Assembly (NCBI RefSeq): GCF_016919725.2
Contig: NZ_JAJERH010000003.1
Location: forward strand, 117,424 to 181,423
Length of the DNA: 64,000 nt
Source of the DNA: Virgibacillus sp. AGTR
Lineage (GTDB): Bacteria; Bacillota; Bacilli; Bacillales; Amphibacillaceae
Direction: 5' to 3'
How positions within the stretch are numbered: the stretch's first letter is position 1; each line of letters begins with the position of its first letter. Below the pieces are notes generated by a model. The model saw only the letters and a list, made by a program, of their open reading frames with translations, did not search any database and was not told where the DNA came from. The position numbers and the translations under genes were made by a program. Shown here one piece after another: positions 37,330-45,130 of the stretch.

Positions 37330-37795
37330 CTGTTACGTATTTCAAAATCGCACTCCCAAAATGAAAAAAGTCACAAAAATAGGTGAAAGTTTGACCGGTT
37401 TTTTGGTCAAAGCAATTTTTGAAGTCAGTCATATCAAGGGGTTTAAAAATAATTTGGTCATTTTTAGTCACAAAAATAGCGAAAATCGTGACCATTTTAG
37501 CATAAAAACTGAAAAGTTACAGACAAAATCGTAACGCGTTACAGAAAGTCGTAACAAGTCAAAGTCAGTCATGTCAATGTATTAAAGCAATCGTTACAGG
37601 TGTTACAGATAAAATCACTTTCTTTTATTTAATATATATTTATTTATACAAAAAAATTTATCTTATAAAAGAAAAATAGGGGGGTAAATGCGTAACGTTT
37701 TACATCTTAAAGTGATTGGAGCCTATATGAATCAAGGGATAGAGAGTGTTACAGATAAATTTAAAAAGCGTAACGCATTTTAGTTAAAAAGGCAG
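37330..37795 (+). other. Non-coding GTTAC-rich, AT-rich region, candidate phage origin
   Basis: 466 bp without a supported gene. GTTAC or its complement GTAAC occurs about nine times (37333, 37514, 37532, 37540, 37551, 37593, 37601, 37692, 37749, 37771), often as GTTACAG, and includes the palindrome GTAACGCGTTAC at 37532-37543. Between the clusters lies a 60-bp nearly pure A/T stretch (37619-37678). Iterons next to an AT-rich unwinding site beside the primase gene is the layout of a replication origin. Operators for the next regulator are an alternative. A 31-codon ORF at 37688 is too weak to call. Confidence 0.45.
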
Positions 37796-38200
37796 GTGAG
37801 CATGTTGTATGAATGGCTGCGTGATTATCAAAAATTAGAAGAGGAAATTCAGTATTTAGAGTTTGAATTAAGTAGATATAAAAAAGAGTTAGGTAGATGG
37901 ATGTACGGGGATTTACAAGATGTAAAGCTCACTGTAGATTCAGATGGTTCAAAGCTAGAAAATATTATAAGTAATGTAGAATATGAAATTGCTCATAAAA
38001 TGAATGACCTTTATGATGCTAAGAAATTAATCGGTAAATTTAAAGGACTAGACAATCAAATACTTTATAAAAAATATGTTGAAGGAAAGCACCTAACTGA
38101 AGTTGCAATCGAATTAGGATATACACCAGGGCACATTTATAATAAACACGCTCAGATTATGAAGATGATTGATTTCGCACTTCATGTTAATTTAACTTAG
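37796..38200 (+). CDS. ArpU-like late transcription regulator
   Basis: 134 residues. The N-terminal part is coiled coil (YQKLEEEIQYLEFELSRYKK); the C-terminal part, DNQILYKKYVEGKHLTEVAIELGYTPGHIYNKHAQIMK, has the sigma-region-4-like helix-turn-helix of the ArpU/YqaQ group, known as late-gene activators. It sits at the usual place between replication and packaging genes. GTG at 37796 or ATG at 37802 may be the start; AGGTGA overlaps both. Confidence 0.82.
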   Translation: MSMLYEWLRDYQKLEEEIQYLEFELSRYKKELGRWMYGDLQDVKLTVDSDGSKLENIISNVEYEIAHKMNDLYDAKKLIGKFKGLDNQILYKKYVEGKHLTEVAIELGYTPGHIYNKHAQIMKMIDFALHVNLT

Positions 38201-38520
38201 ATTCATGCGATAGAAACCATTGAAAATCTGTTTTATAGTAGTAGCATAGAAGATTGAGGCAACAATCTCCCGTTCTAACACTATATATAGTCCGTTCAGG
38301 TATCGGTCGTTTGTCATTGCACGACATTGAAATAATAATCCTGTCGGATTATACGCTCATTGATTACCTGGGGTCAGTGAGTGATTGATTACGATATATT
38401 GTACTAGGATATGTAAATGGTGCATCCAAGTTTTGCAAGGGCTTGGGTGCTATTTTTTCAGTCATCGTTTGACTGTTCAATAATGACTAATAAACTTATG
38501 ATAATAGGAGCTGAAGAAAA
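38201..38520 (+). other. Late control region without a gene
   Basis: 320 bp between the regulator and late genes. It has hairpins AGATTG/CAATCT (38250-38268) and AATCC/GGATT (38335-38350), the palindrome ACTATATATAGT, and ends in a terminator at 38421-38458. This may hold the late promoter region and a short transcript. No clear -10/-35 pair was found; activator-dependent promoters often lack one. Confidence 0.4.
38421..38458 (+). terminator. Terminator in the late control region
   Basis: GCATCCAAG pairs with CTTGGGTGC (one G-U) followed by TATTTTTT. Confidence 0.8.
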
Positions 38521-38955
38521 TTGTATCAAACAAAAGAAGTGGATTATGTTTTTAACTACAACAACGGACCTTCTCAATCTTTTCAATTAAAGAGACATTT
38601 TGCTGTAGAGCCTACTCAGAAAACTCGTATAGAATATGTGCCTGCACATCTAGAATACGAAGGTTATCCTGAAGAGCATTGGGTAGATGACGAGGTGATT
38701 GGCAACTACTTGAACTATGCGGGCACAGGAGCTGAAAATTCAACAATTGAGGCTCAGTTAGTAGATGAACAGATTATTGAAGATCGAGAAGAAGAAAATG
38801 GATCGATTCACTATACTGCTTTTGTTAGCTATTTACTTCCAGATGTAGGAACATACGCTAATGGCATATACAATTACAAAAATGTGTATGATCCAGCTGG
38901 CGGTGGATGGACAGAGTATGATTCATTGAACTTAGACTTCTTGCCTAAATTGTAA
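38521..38955 (+). CDS. Hypothetical phage protein, cargo type
   Basis: 144 residues, acidic, with many Tyr, Asn and Gly (NYLNYAGTGAENSTIEAQLV; YDPAGGGWTEYDSLN). Probably beta-rich. TTG start behind AGGAGCTGAAG. No signal peptide and no family recognised. It sits between the late control region and HNH, where phages often carry accessory genes. Confidence 0.6.
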   Translation: MYQTKEVDYVFNYNNGPSQSFQLKRHFAVEPTQKTRIEYVPAHLEYEGYPEEHWVDDEVIGNYLNYAGTGAENSTIEAQLVDEQIIEDREEENGSIHYTAFVSYLLPDVGTYANGIYNYKNVYDPAGGGWTEYDSLNLDFLPKL

Positions 38956-39043
38956 ATTTATACTACAAGATCGTTATAAGAATAATTCTGGGTGCTTTTT
39001 GTTTGAACCCAATCGAAGATGAAATAAGCTTCCGATAAAGAGT

Positions 39044-39073
39044 AAAGACATCTCAATGAGGTGTCTTTTCTAT
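39044..39073 (+). terminator. Repeated terminator, copy 1
   Basis: GACATCTC pairs with GAGGTGTC (one G-U) across AAT, followed by TTTTCTAT. The 30 bases 39044-39073 occur again without change at 39533-39562; a diverged third copy is at 41118-41146. Confidence 0.85.
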
Positions 39074-39134
39074 ATTGCATATAATTTCCAACTCCAGCAT
39101 AATTGAGTCATAAGAATTATGTGGGGGAGATTGG

Positions 39135-39521
39135 ATGCGAAAGGTATTAGTGTTTTTCTCTTTATTGACAATTATTTTATCTGGTTGTTCGAATGTTGTT
39201 GAAGATGAGGAATTTATATTTGAAGAAGAAGAATTTAAAAGTGTTTACGAAGATGTAAATGATAAGAACTTACCAACTAACGTAAGATATTACCATGAAT
39301 TAATGAGCATGGAAAGTGGAAGTAAAAGTGAAGCTGTTGACTTCTTAAATGCAGCGGCGAATCTTTTAGATAGCAAAGAGATAAGAAGGCTTACTGAAAG
39401 TGTAAAAAATAATGAGGATAACATACCAAACGATATTAACGGAGAAGGTTTTTCTGTAGGATACTATAATGAAGATGACAAATATGATATCTATATTAGG
39501 CCTTTTGAAGTAAATGAATAA
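39135..39521 (+). CDS. Phage-encoded lipoprotein
   Basis: 128 residues. The signal peptide MRKVLVFFSLLTIILSGC ends in lipobox LSGC with Cys18. The mature part is acidic and helical (EDEEFIFEEEEFKSVYEDV). It would be anchored on the outside of the host membrane. The gene stands alone between two identical terminators, as an inserted cargo gene. Prophage lipoproteins often block entry of related phages; this is inference here. Confidence 0.8.
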   Translation: MRKVLVFFSLLTIILSGCSNVVEDEEFIFEEEEFKSVYEDVNDKNLPTNVRYYHELMSMESGSKSEAVDFLNAAANLLDSKEIRRLTESVKNNEDNIPNDINGEGFSVGYYNEDDKYDIYIRPFEVNE

Positions 39522-39532
39522 CATTTTTGGTT

Positions 39533-39562
39533 AAAGACATCTCAATGAGGTGTCTTTTCTAT
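39533..39562 (+). terminator. Repeated terminator, copy 2
   Basis: Identical over 30 bases to copy 1 at 39044-39073. Lies 12 bp after the lipoprotein stop. Confidence 0.85.
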
Positions 39563-39575
39563 TTGGAGGAATCCA

Positions 39576-39941
39576 ATGAATATAAAGAAGCGTTGTAATA
39601 AGGTTGGTTGTAACAATCTTATCAATACTACTGAAACCTATTGCGAACAACATAAGAATCATAACTATAAACAATACGAGAAGATAAGAACATCAACCGA
39701 TGGAGGAAGAACATACAAACGTTTCTATGATACGAAAGAATGGAAGTCATTGCGCTATCAAGCTATGTTGCGTGATGGCTTTATTTGTGTTTGTTGTGGT
39801 AGAGAAGCAAAGATAGGAGATCACATCATACCAACAAAGGTTAGTTGGGATCTGCGTTTGGATATCAATAATGTTCAGTCATTATGCTTTGAATGTCATA
39901 ACAAAAAGACTTTAGAGGATAAGAGAAAGTATGGAATTTGA
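39576..39941 (+). CDS. HNH endonuclease
   Basis: 121 residues. An N-terminal zinc motif (CNKVGCNN...YCEQH) and the HNH core: RDGFICVCCGREAKIGDHIIP, then NNVQSLCFECHNKKT. HNH proteins next to TerS/TerL act with the terminase in cos-type packaging in HK97-like phages. GGAGGAATCC before the ATG. Confidence 0.92.
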   Translation: MNIKKRCNKVGCNNLINTTETYCEQHKNHNYKQYEKIRTSTDGGRTYKRFYDTKEWKSLRYQAMLRDGFICVCCGREAKIGDHIIPTKVSWDLRLDINNVQSLCFECHNKKTLEDKRKYGI

Positions 39942-40076
39942 CCCCCACCTTAAAATTACCCTTTGGTGTTTGAATCACAGAAGGACGGTGCGCACTTTTC
40001 TCTTCGAATTTTGCGATTATGAAAAGTCAAAAATGGTCAAACAGTAAAAATTAGCCCAGAAAGGCGGTGAAAAACT
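39942..40076 (+). other. Candidate cos region
   Basis: 135 bp between HNH and terS with no gene. It begins with a C-run (GACCCCCACC) followed by AT-rich sequence and CGCACTTTTC with GAAAAG further on as an inverted pair. In HNH-type cos phages of Firmicutes the cohesive end site usually lies here. The cut position cannot be read from the sequence. Confidence 0.35.
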
Positions 40077-40574
40077 ATGAGGGGTAAGCCTTCACGTGGA
40101 TTATATTCAGAAGAAGAACTTAAAAAACATAAAAAGGGCAAAGATCATATTGCTAAAGAATTAGCCAAGCAAGATACGCTCAATGATTACGATCAACTGC
40201 AAGTAAAACCAATACCAAGTCATCTAGATTATTACGGAAAACAGGAATGGAAACGGATCATACCTTTGCTTCAACAATTACCCATCGCTGAGTTGGATAG
40301 GCAAATGATTGAATCTTACTGTCAGCTTCACGGATATAAAAGAAGGCTGCAGAAAGATATTCAAGAGTTCGGTGAAGTTACTAACTTTTATGATGATAAG
40401 GGAAATCTTACAAACCGACGGATTAACCCCTCATACAACGCCTACCTTTCTACCGTGAAAGAAATACGTATGATTGCTAATCAACTTGGCATGACGATCA
40501 ATAGTAGGTTACAATTAGCAATACCAGAACAAGAAAAAGAAGAAGATGAGATTTTGAAGCTGTTAAAAGGGTAA
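40077..40574 (+). CDS. Terminase small subunit, P27 family
   Basis: 165 residues. The core VKPIPSHLDYYGKQEWKRII and LPIAELDRQMIESYCQLHGYK matches phage terminase small subunits of the P27 family; it recognises the packaging site. Ends ILKLLKG. GGCGGTG precedes the ATG. Confidence 0.9.
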   Translation: MRGKPSRGLYSEEELKKHKKGKDHIAKELAKQDTLNDYDQLQVKPIPSHLDYYGKQEWKRIIPLLQQLPIAELDRQMIESYCQLHGYKRRLQKDIQEFGEVTNFYDDKGNLTNRRINPSYNAYLSTVKEIRMIANQLGMTINSRLQLAIPEQEKEEDEILKLLKG

Positions 40575-40600
40575 ATTGAATTAAATGGGGGAGTTGAAAA

Positions 40601-41110
40601 GTGAATTTTGATACAAAACATATTTTGCGATGGGGTATTCCGGGTTGGTATTTTATTTTAAACTTAACTATAGCCGTTTCAGCCATTGTAGGTTATGAAT
40701 GGATGGTTAACGGACAATTTATTGTACCAACTATAATTATTACATTAATGGGTGTACCTTTAGGTTACATACTTCATCAGCCATACTTTTTTATATCAAA
40801 TATTTTTGCAAATAATACAACTGTTAAATGGAACTTATATTTGGTAAATGAAGATAAAGACAGAAGGGACTTTTTGAGTCAAAGATATGCATATTTATTA
40901 ACAGTAATACATGGCTATGGATCTCTACTATCTTCAATTTTTATAAGTATAATATCTGTATTTATCATATCTACAATTAACGGAACAATGGATACAGAAA
41001 TAAGATGGTTGTTAGTTATCAATTTAGTATTATCTATTTTTGTTTTTACAAACTTTATGTATTACCAAAAAAGTTTTAGTAAATTTATAAGAAGTATATT
41101 ATATAAATAA
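40601..41110 (+). CDS. Membrane protein inserted between terS and terL
   Basis: 169 residues with four hydrophobic segments, e.g. ILNLTIAVSAIVGYEWMV, FIVPTIIITLMGVPLGYIL and LLSSIFISIISVFIIST. No family recognised. terS and terL are normally adjacent, so this is extra cargo; GTG start with GGGGGAG and its own terminator follow. It may act in the lysogen membrane, for example in exclusion of other phages. Confidence 0.72.
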   Translation: MNFDTKHILRWGIPGWYFILNLTIAVSAIVGYEWMVNGQFIVPTIIITLMGVPLGYILHQPYFFISNIFANNTTVKWNLYLVNEDKDRRDFLSQRYAYLLTVIHGYGSLLSSIFISIISVFIISTINGTMDTEIRWLLVINLVLSIFVFTNFMYYQKSFSKFIRSILYK

Positions 41111-41117
41111 TTAACTA

Positions 41118-41146
41118 AAAAGACATCTCATTGGGGGTGTCTTTTT
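41118..41146 (+). terminator. Repeated terminator, copy 3 (diverged)
   Basis: AAAAAGACATCTC, a short loop, then GGGGTGTCTTTTT. It resembles the copies at 39044 and 39533, with loop changes. Lies directly before terL. Confidence 0.8.
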
Positions 41147-41161
41147 GTTATGTGAAGGGAG

Positions 41162-42898
41162 ATGGAAAAAATCACTCATCGTGATCCAGCGACACTCTAT
41201 GCTAAAAAGGTGGTTTCCGGTAAGATTACAGCTGGTAAAAAGGTAATCAGAGCTTGTGAAAGACACCTAAGAGATCTGGAAAAAGAAAACTTTGACTATG
41301 TTTATCTTCCAGAACGAGCAAATATTGCTGTTAATTTTATAGAGCTATTACCTGATATATCTACTGGAAAACCTGTTAAACTTGCAGAATTTCAAACGTT
41401 TATTGTGTATTCGTTATATGGTTGGTACAGAAAAGAAAATACAGAACTAAGACGATTTAATAAAGCTTTAACATCAATGGCTCGTAAAAATGGTAAGTCT
41501 GCTTTAATTAGTGGGATTGCCATTTTTGAGTTTTTAGGTGGTAAATTTCCAAAATACAACCGACAAGTTTACTGTACAGCTCAATCAAGGGAACAAGCAT
41601 CCATTGTATTTAATATGGTAGTACAGCGTTTGGACGGTTTGCTAGCTCAATCCGAAGCAATTCGTGATTCTGTACGTAAAGTTAGGAATGAGATTAACCA
41701 TAATCCTTCGTATAGTGTATTGAAGCCTTTAAGTAAAGACACAGGGAACATTAATGGTCTTGCCCCTACGCTATCTATTCTGGATGAATACGGTGCAGCT
41801 AAAGATAATGCAATGATGGAAGTGTTGGATTCAGGGACCATGTTACAGCCAAATGTTTTAACTTTGATCATCTCTACCGCTTATTTTGATTTAAACAGTC
41901 CGATGTACCAACAGGAATATAAATATGTTGATCGGATTCTGAAGGAAGAAGCGGAAGACGATAACTACTTTGGCCTGGTTTACGAACAGGATGAAGAAGA
42001 AGAAATTTATGATGAGTCTATGTGGATTAAAAGTAATCCACTTTTAGAAGTTGAATCATTAAAAGAGACTTTACTTCGGAATTTAAGGAAAAGAGTCAAT
42101 GAGGCTGTCGCCAAGAATGATTTGCTAGGTTTAGTCGTTAAAAACTTTAATATGTGGAAACAAGGTTCCGAGAATTCATTCCTTCCAGCTAGTGAATGGG
42201 AAGCATGTGAAATGGATCCCATTGATATTTATGGACGAGATGTTTATATTGGACTGGATTTATCCCGAACGGATGACATAACAGCCTTGTATTTTATTTA
42301 TCCATTGGCAGAAGAAAAGTTTTATATTGATGGCCATTCCTTTGTTGCTACTGTAGGAGGTTTAGAAGCAAAGTCGATGAGAGATAAAATCGATTATGAA
42401 ACCTTGATCGAAAGAGGATATGCCACAAAAACGAATCTAAAAAGCGGATTTATTAATGTAGATCAAGTTATCCAGTACGTAGCAATGATGATTATAGAAA
42501 ATGAATTAAATGTTGTTGCTTTCTGTTATGATAGTTGGCACATTGCTAATTTCCTAAGTGAATGGGAAAAACAATATCCTGATTTAGAAATACCGTTCAT
42601 TGAAGTTCCACAAAACTATAAATACTTATCTGAACCAATAAAACAATTCCGTTTTGGTGTATACGAGCGAAAAATTAGGCATAGTAATAATCCTTTGCTT
42701 AATATCGCAGTCAATAACGCGGTGTTAAAGCACGATAATAACGGGAATGTCATTTTAGATAAACAAAAGCATAGAGAGAAAATCGACCCTATCGTTGCTA
42801 CAGTAACTGCTTTTACGGAAGCAGTTAATTATGAATATAAGGGAATGGATATTAAACAACTGGAAGAATATATTTTGAGTGATGATTTTGGGTTTTAG
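41162..42898 (+). CDS. Terminase large subunit
   Basis: 578 residues. ATPase: Walker A region TSMARKNGKSALISG near 110 and Walker B LSILDEYGAAKD near 210. Nuclease: first catalytic Asp in DVYIGLDLSRTDD near 365 and further acidic residues in AFCYDSW. It packages DNA into the prohead. ATG at 41162 touches AAGGGAG directly, an unusually short spacing, but no alternative start fits. Confidence 0.95.
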   Translation: MEKITHRDPATLYAKKVVSGKITAGKKVIRACERHLRDLEKENFDYVYLPERANIAVNFIELLPDISTGKPVKLAEFQTFIVYSLYGWYRKENTELRRFNKALTSMARKNGKSALISGIAIFEFLGGKFPKYNRQVYCTAQSREQASIVFNMVVQRLDGLLAQSEAIRDSVRKVRNEINHNPSYSVLKPLSKDTGNINGLAPTLSILDEYGAAKDNAMMEVLDSGTMLQPNVLTLIISTAYFDLNSPMYQQEYKYVDRILKEEAEDDNYFGLVYEQDEEEEIYDESMWIKSNPLLEVESLKETLLRNLRKRVNEAVAKNDLLGLVVKNFNMWKQGSENSFLPASEWEACEMDPIDIYGRDVYIGLDLSRTDDITALYFIYPLAEEKFYIDGHSFVATVGGLEAKSMRDKIDYETLIERGYATKTNLKSGFINVDQVIQYVAMMIIENELNVVAFCYDSWHIANFLSEWEKQYPDLEIPFIEVPQNYKYLSEPIKQFRFGVYERKIRHSNNPLLNIAVNNAVLKHDNNGNVILDKQKHREKIDPIVATVTAFTEAVNYEYKGMDIKQLEEYILSDDFGF

Positions 42899-42911
42899 GG
42901 AGGTAGGAGGA

Positions 42912-43112
42912 TTGAAAGTAACAGTTAGAAAAACATTAATTGGTTTACTTGCTCTTCAAACAATTACTTTTATCGGTAAATTAGGGTTGGTAAATAGAGA
43001 CCAATTCATTGGAATTGCTAACTTTATGCTATTCAATGATAAAACCTTTAAAATGAAAGTCAATAATGGGAAATGGATGCCATTAGATTTAAGTGAACGT
43101 GAACTGAGGTGA
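42912..43112 (+). CDS. Small phage protein between terL and portal
   Basis: 66 residues starting MKVTVRKTLIGLLALQTITF, with a hydrophobic N-terminal third. TTG at 42912 chosen since GGGAGG and AGGAGG lie before it; an ATG at 42879 inside terL is also in frame. Function unknown. Confidence 0.6.
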   Translation: MKVTVRKTLIGLLALQTITFIGKLGLVNRDQFIGIANFMLFNDKTFKMKVNNGKWMPLDLSERELR

Positions 43113-43116
43113 ACAC

Positions 43117-43314
43117 ATGAATATAAGCAAAGTGATAGGCGTACTTACAGCAGTGGGTCTTTTTTTAATGGCGAATCTAATAGCCATTCTATTTCTAATT
43201 GGTAATGGAATCATAGTTTATGGCTTCTATCGCATCAATGTAACGACTGGCACGTTTGCTTTAGGAGCATCTATCTTACTCATTTCCCTTGTATTAGCAA
43301 AAGAGAGGGGGTGA
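43117..43314 (+). CDS. Small two-helix membrane protein
   Basis: 65 residues with two transmembrane segments (VLTAVGLFLMANLIAILFLI; TFALGASILLISLVL). It resembles the small DUF1056-type proteins found between terL and portal in HK97-like phages. Function unknown. ATG behind GAGGTG. Confidence 0.68.
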   Translation: MNISKVIGVLTAVGLFLMANLIAILFLIGNGIIVYGFYRINVTTGTFALGASILLISLVLAKERG

Positions 43315-43318
43315 CTAG

Positions 43319-44554
43319 ATGGGAATATTTTATAACCAAACCGAAACAAGAGGATTTACCCAGGAAGAAGCAGATGTACTGATTAGTATGTTACCTGGGT
43401 TTTCGGGAGTGGGGACGAATTTCACTTCTGCAAAAGCGATTGAAAACAGCGATGTGTTTACGGTTGTTAACTTACTTGCGAGTGACGTTGCTTCTCTTGA
43501 TATAGAATTCGAAAGAAACGGTATTACAGATAAAAGTGATCTTACTGAATTGCTTAATATTAATCCAAATGGTTTCTATAGTGGAAGCACATTGAAGTTT
43601 ATACTTGCAGCAAACGCATTGTTAAACGGTGAGTCGTTTTGCGAAATCGTTAGAGGTGATAAACAAAAAGTTATAGCTCTTTATCATTTAAGCAATTCAC
43701 GCGTTACCGTACGCCAAGACTCCACTACGAATTACAATCTTGTATATGAAGTCTCTGATGAAAATGGAAAAATAAGACGTTTGCAAAGGACAGATATTCT
43801 CCATTTTAAGTTTTTCACGATTGATGGGATTAATGGAGTAAGCCCGTTGAAAGCTTTAAAAGATGATCTCTCTATGCAAAAAGATAGTAAACGTTTCTTA
43901 GCTAATTTCTTTAAAAATGATACCCAAACGGGCGGTATGCTAAAGATGAAGCAAGGTAAACTATCAAAAGAAGCGAGGGAGAAAATAAAGAAAGAATGGC
44001 AAGAGGCGAATGCTGGAGTGGAAAATTCTCATAAAGTGCTTGTCATTGATGACACGTTTGATTATGAGCCAATTGAAGTAGATACCGAGATTCTTAAATT
44101 GATTAACGCTTCTACCTACAGCACTGAAACCATTGGAAAGGTGTATCGTATTCCGCGCCATAAGTTGGGATTGGAAACTTCCAACATGTCATTGGCTCAA
44201 GCTAATTTAGATTACCTTACATCTACACTCAATAGTTACTTGAAGGTTATTACTAATGAGTTGAATTTTAAGTTGACATCAAACTCTAATGCACTATTTA
44301 AGTTCGATACTGCACCATTTAAGACAGTGGATGTGGAGACTCATACAAAACTTACTATTGAAAAGTTTGATAAGGGATTAATTAGTTTTGATGAAGCAAG
44401 AAAGGCATTAGGAGACAAACCACTAAATAATGCACATGGTAAAAAGCACTTGGTTAGTTTGAATTACACCACACTTGATCAATTGGAAGAATACCAGATG
44501 GCTAAAGCGAAATCGAAAGGAGGTGGTGCCAATGAAGACGGAGGAGATTCGTGA
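43319..44554 (+). CDS. Portal protein, HK97 family
   Basis: 411 residues. SDVFTVVNLLASDVASLD at the N-terminus, DILHFKFFTIDGINGVSPL in the middle and YRIPRHKLGL near 285 are standard portal motifs. It forms the dodecameric DNA channel. The C-terminus overlaps the protease start by 23 bp. Confidence 0.94.
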   Translation: MGIFYNQTETRGFTQEEADVLISMLPGFSGVGTNFTSAKAIENSDVFTVVNLLASDVASLDIEFERNGITDKSDLTELLNINPNGFYSGSTLKFILAANALLNGESFCEIVRGDKQKVIALYHLSNSRVTVRQDSTTNYNLVYEVSDENGKIRRLQRTDILHFKFFTIDGINGVSPLKALKDDLSMQKDSKRFLANFFKNDTQTGGMLKMKQGKLSKEAREKIKKEWQEANAGVENSHKVLVIDDTFDYEPIEVDTEILKLINASTYSTETIGKVYRIPRHKLGLETSNMSLAQANLDYLTSTLNSYLKVITNELNFKLTSNSNALFKFDTAPFKTVDVETHTKLTIEKFDKGLISFDEARKALGDKPLNNAHGKKHLVSLNYTTLDQLEEYQMAKAKSKGGGANEDGGDS

Positions 44555-45119
44555 ATTAGTAACAGATAAGATCGAAATTCGCGAAGACGATGATGGCAAT
44601 CGAACATTAACTGGCTACGCAGTGAAATGGGAAATGAAGTCACAAGTGTTGGGCTTATTTTACAAGTTTAGAGAGCAATTTCAAAAAGGCGCTTTCTTGG
44701 AATCATTAAATGATGATGATCAACGCTATTTATGGTCACATGATGTATCCAAGGTACTAGGACGCACAAAAAACGGAACACTTCGCTTAAAGGAAGATAA
44801 TATTGGCCTTCGTTTTGAAGTGGACTTGCCGAATACAACCCTTGGAAATGATACTTATGAATCCATAAAGCGTGGAGATGTGGATGGTGTAAGTTTCGGG
44901 TTTCGTGCTATTGATGATGAAGTTGATGAGCCAGAAGATGATATGCCATTACGTACAGTGAAAAAAGCTAAATTATTGGAAGTATCAGCTGTCGCATTTC
45001 CTGCTTATCCGGATAGCGAAGTAAGTGCCAGGGGTTATGATCCAATGAAGCAGCATGATGAACTACAGTCTTACAAAGAAGAACAAGTATCAAAAATAAA
45101 AACATTACTGGAATTTTAG
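44532..45119 (+). CDS. Prohead protease, HK97 family (S78)
   Basis: 195 residues. Catalytic His in YLWSHDVSKVLG and Ser in DGVSFGFRA, typical of HK97 gp4-like proteases. Start at 44532, since AAGGAGGTGG lies before it; an upstream TTG reading at 44475 overlaps the portal. It matures the capsid. Confidence 0.93.
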   Translation: MKTEEIRELVTDKIEIREDDDGNRTLTGYAVKWEMKSQVLGLFYKFREQFQKGAFLESLNDDDQRYLWSHDVSKVLGRTKNGTLRLKEDNIGLRFEVDLPNTTLGNDTYESIKRGDVDGVSFGFRAIDDEVDEPEDDMPLRTVKKAKLLEVSAVAFPAYPDSEVSARGYDPMKQHDELQSYKEEQVSKIKTLLEF

Positions 45120-45130
45120 GAGGAATATGA

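Noticed and set aside
37271..37534. 87-codon ORF in the region after the primase
   Set aside because: It overlaps a better small gene in another frame, has no good start site, and runs through the repeat-rich candidate origin.
37688..37783. 31-codon ORF after a G-run
   Set aside because: The spacing from GGGGGG to ATG is only three bases and it lies on the GTTAC repeats; too weak to call.
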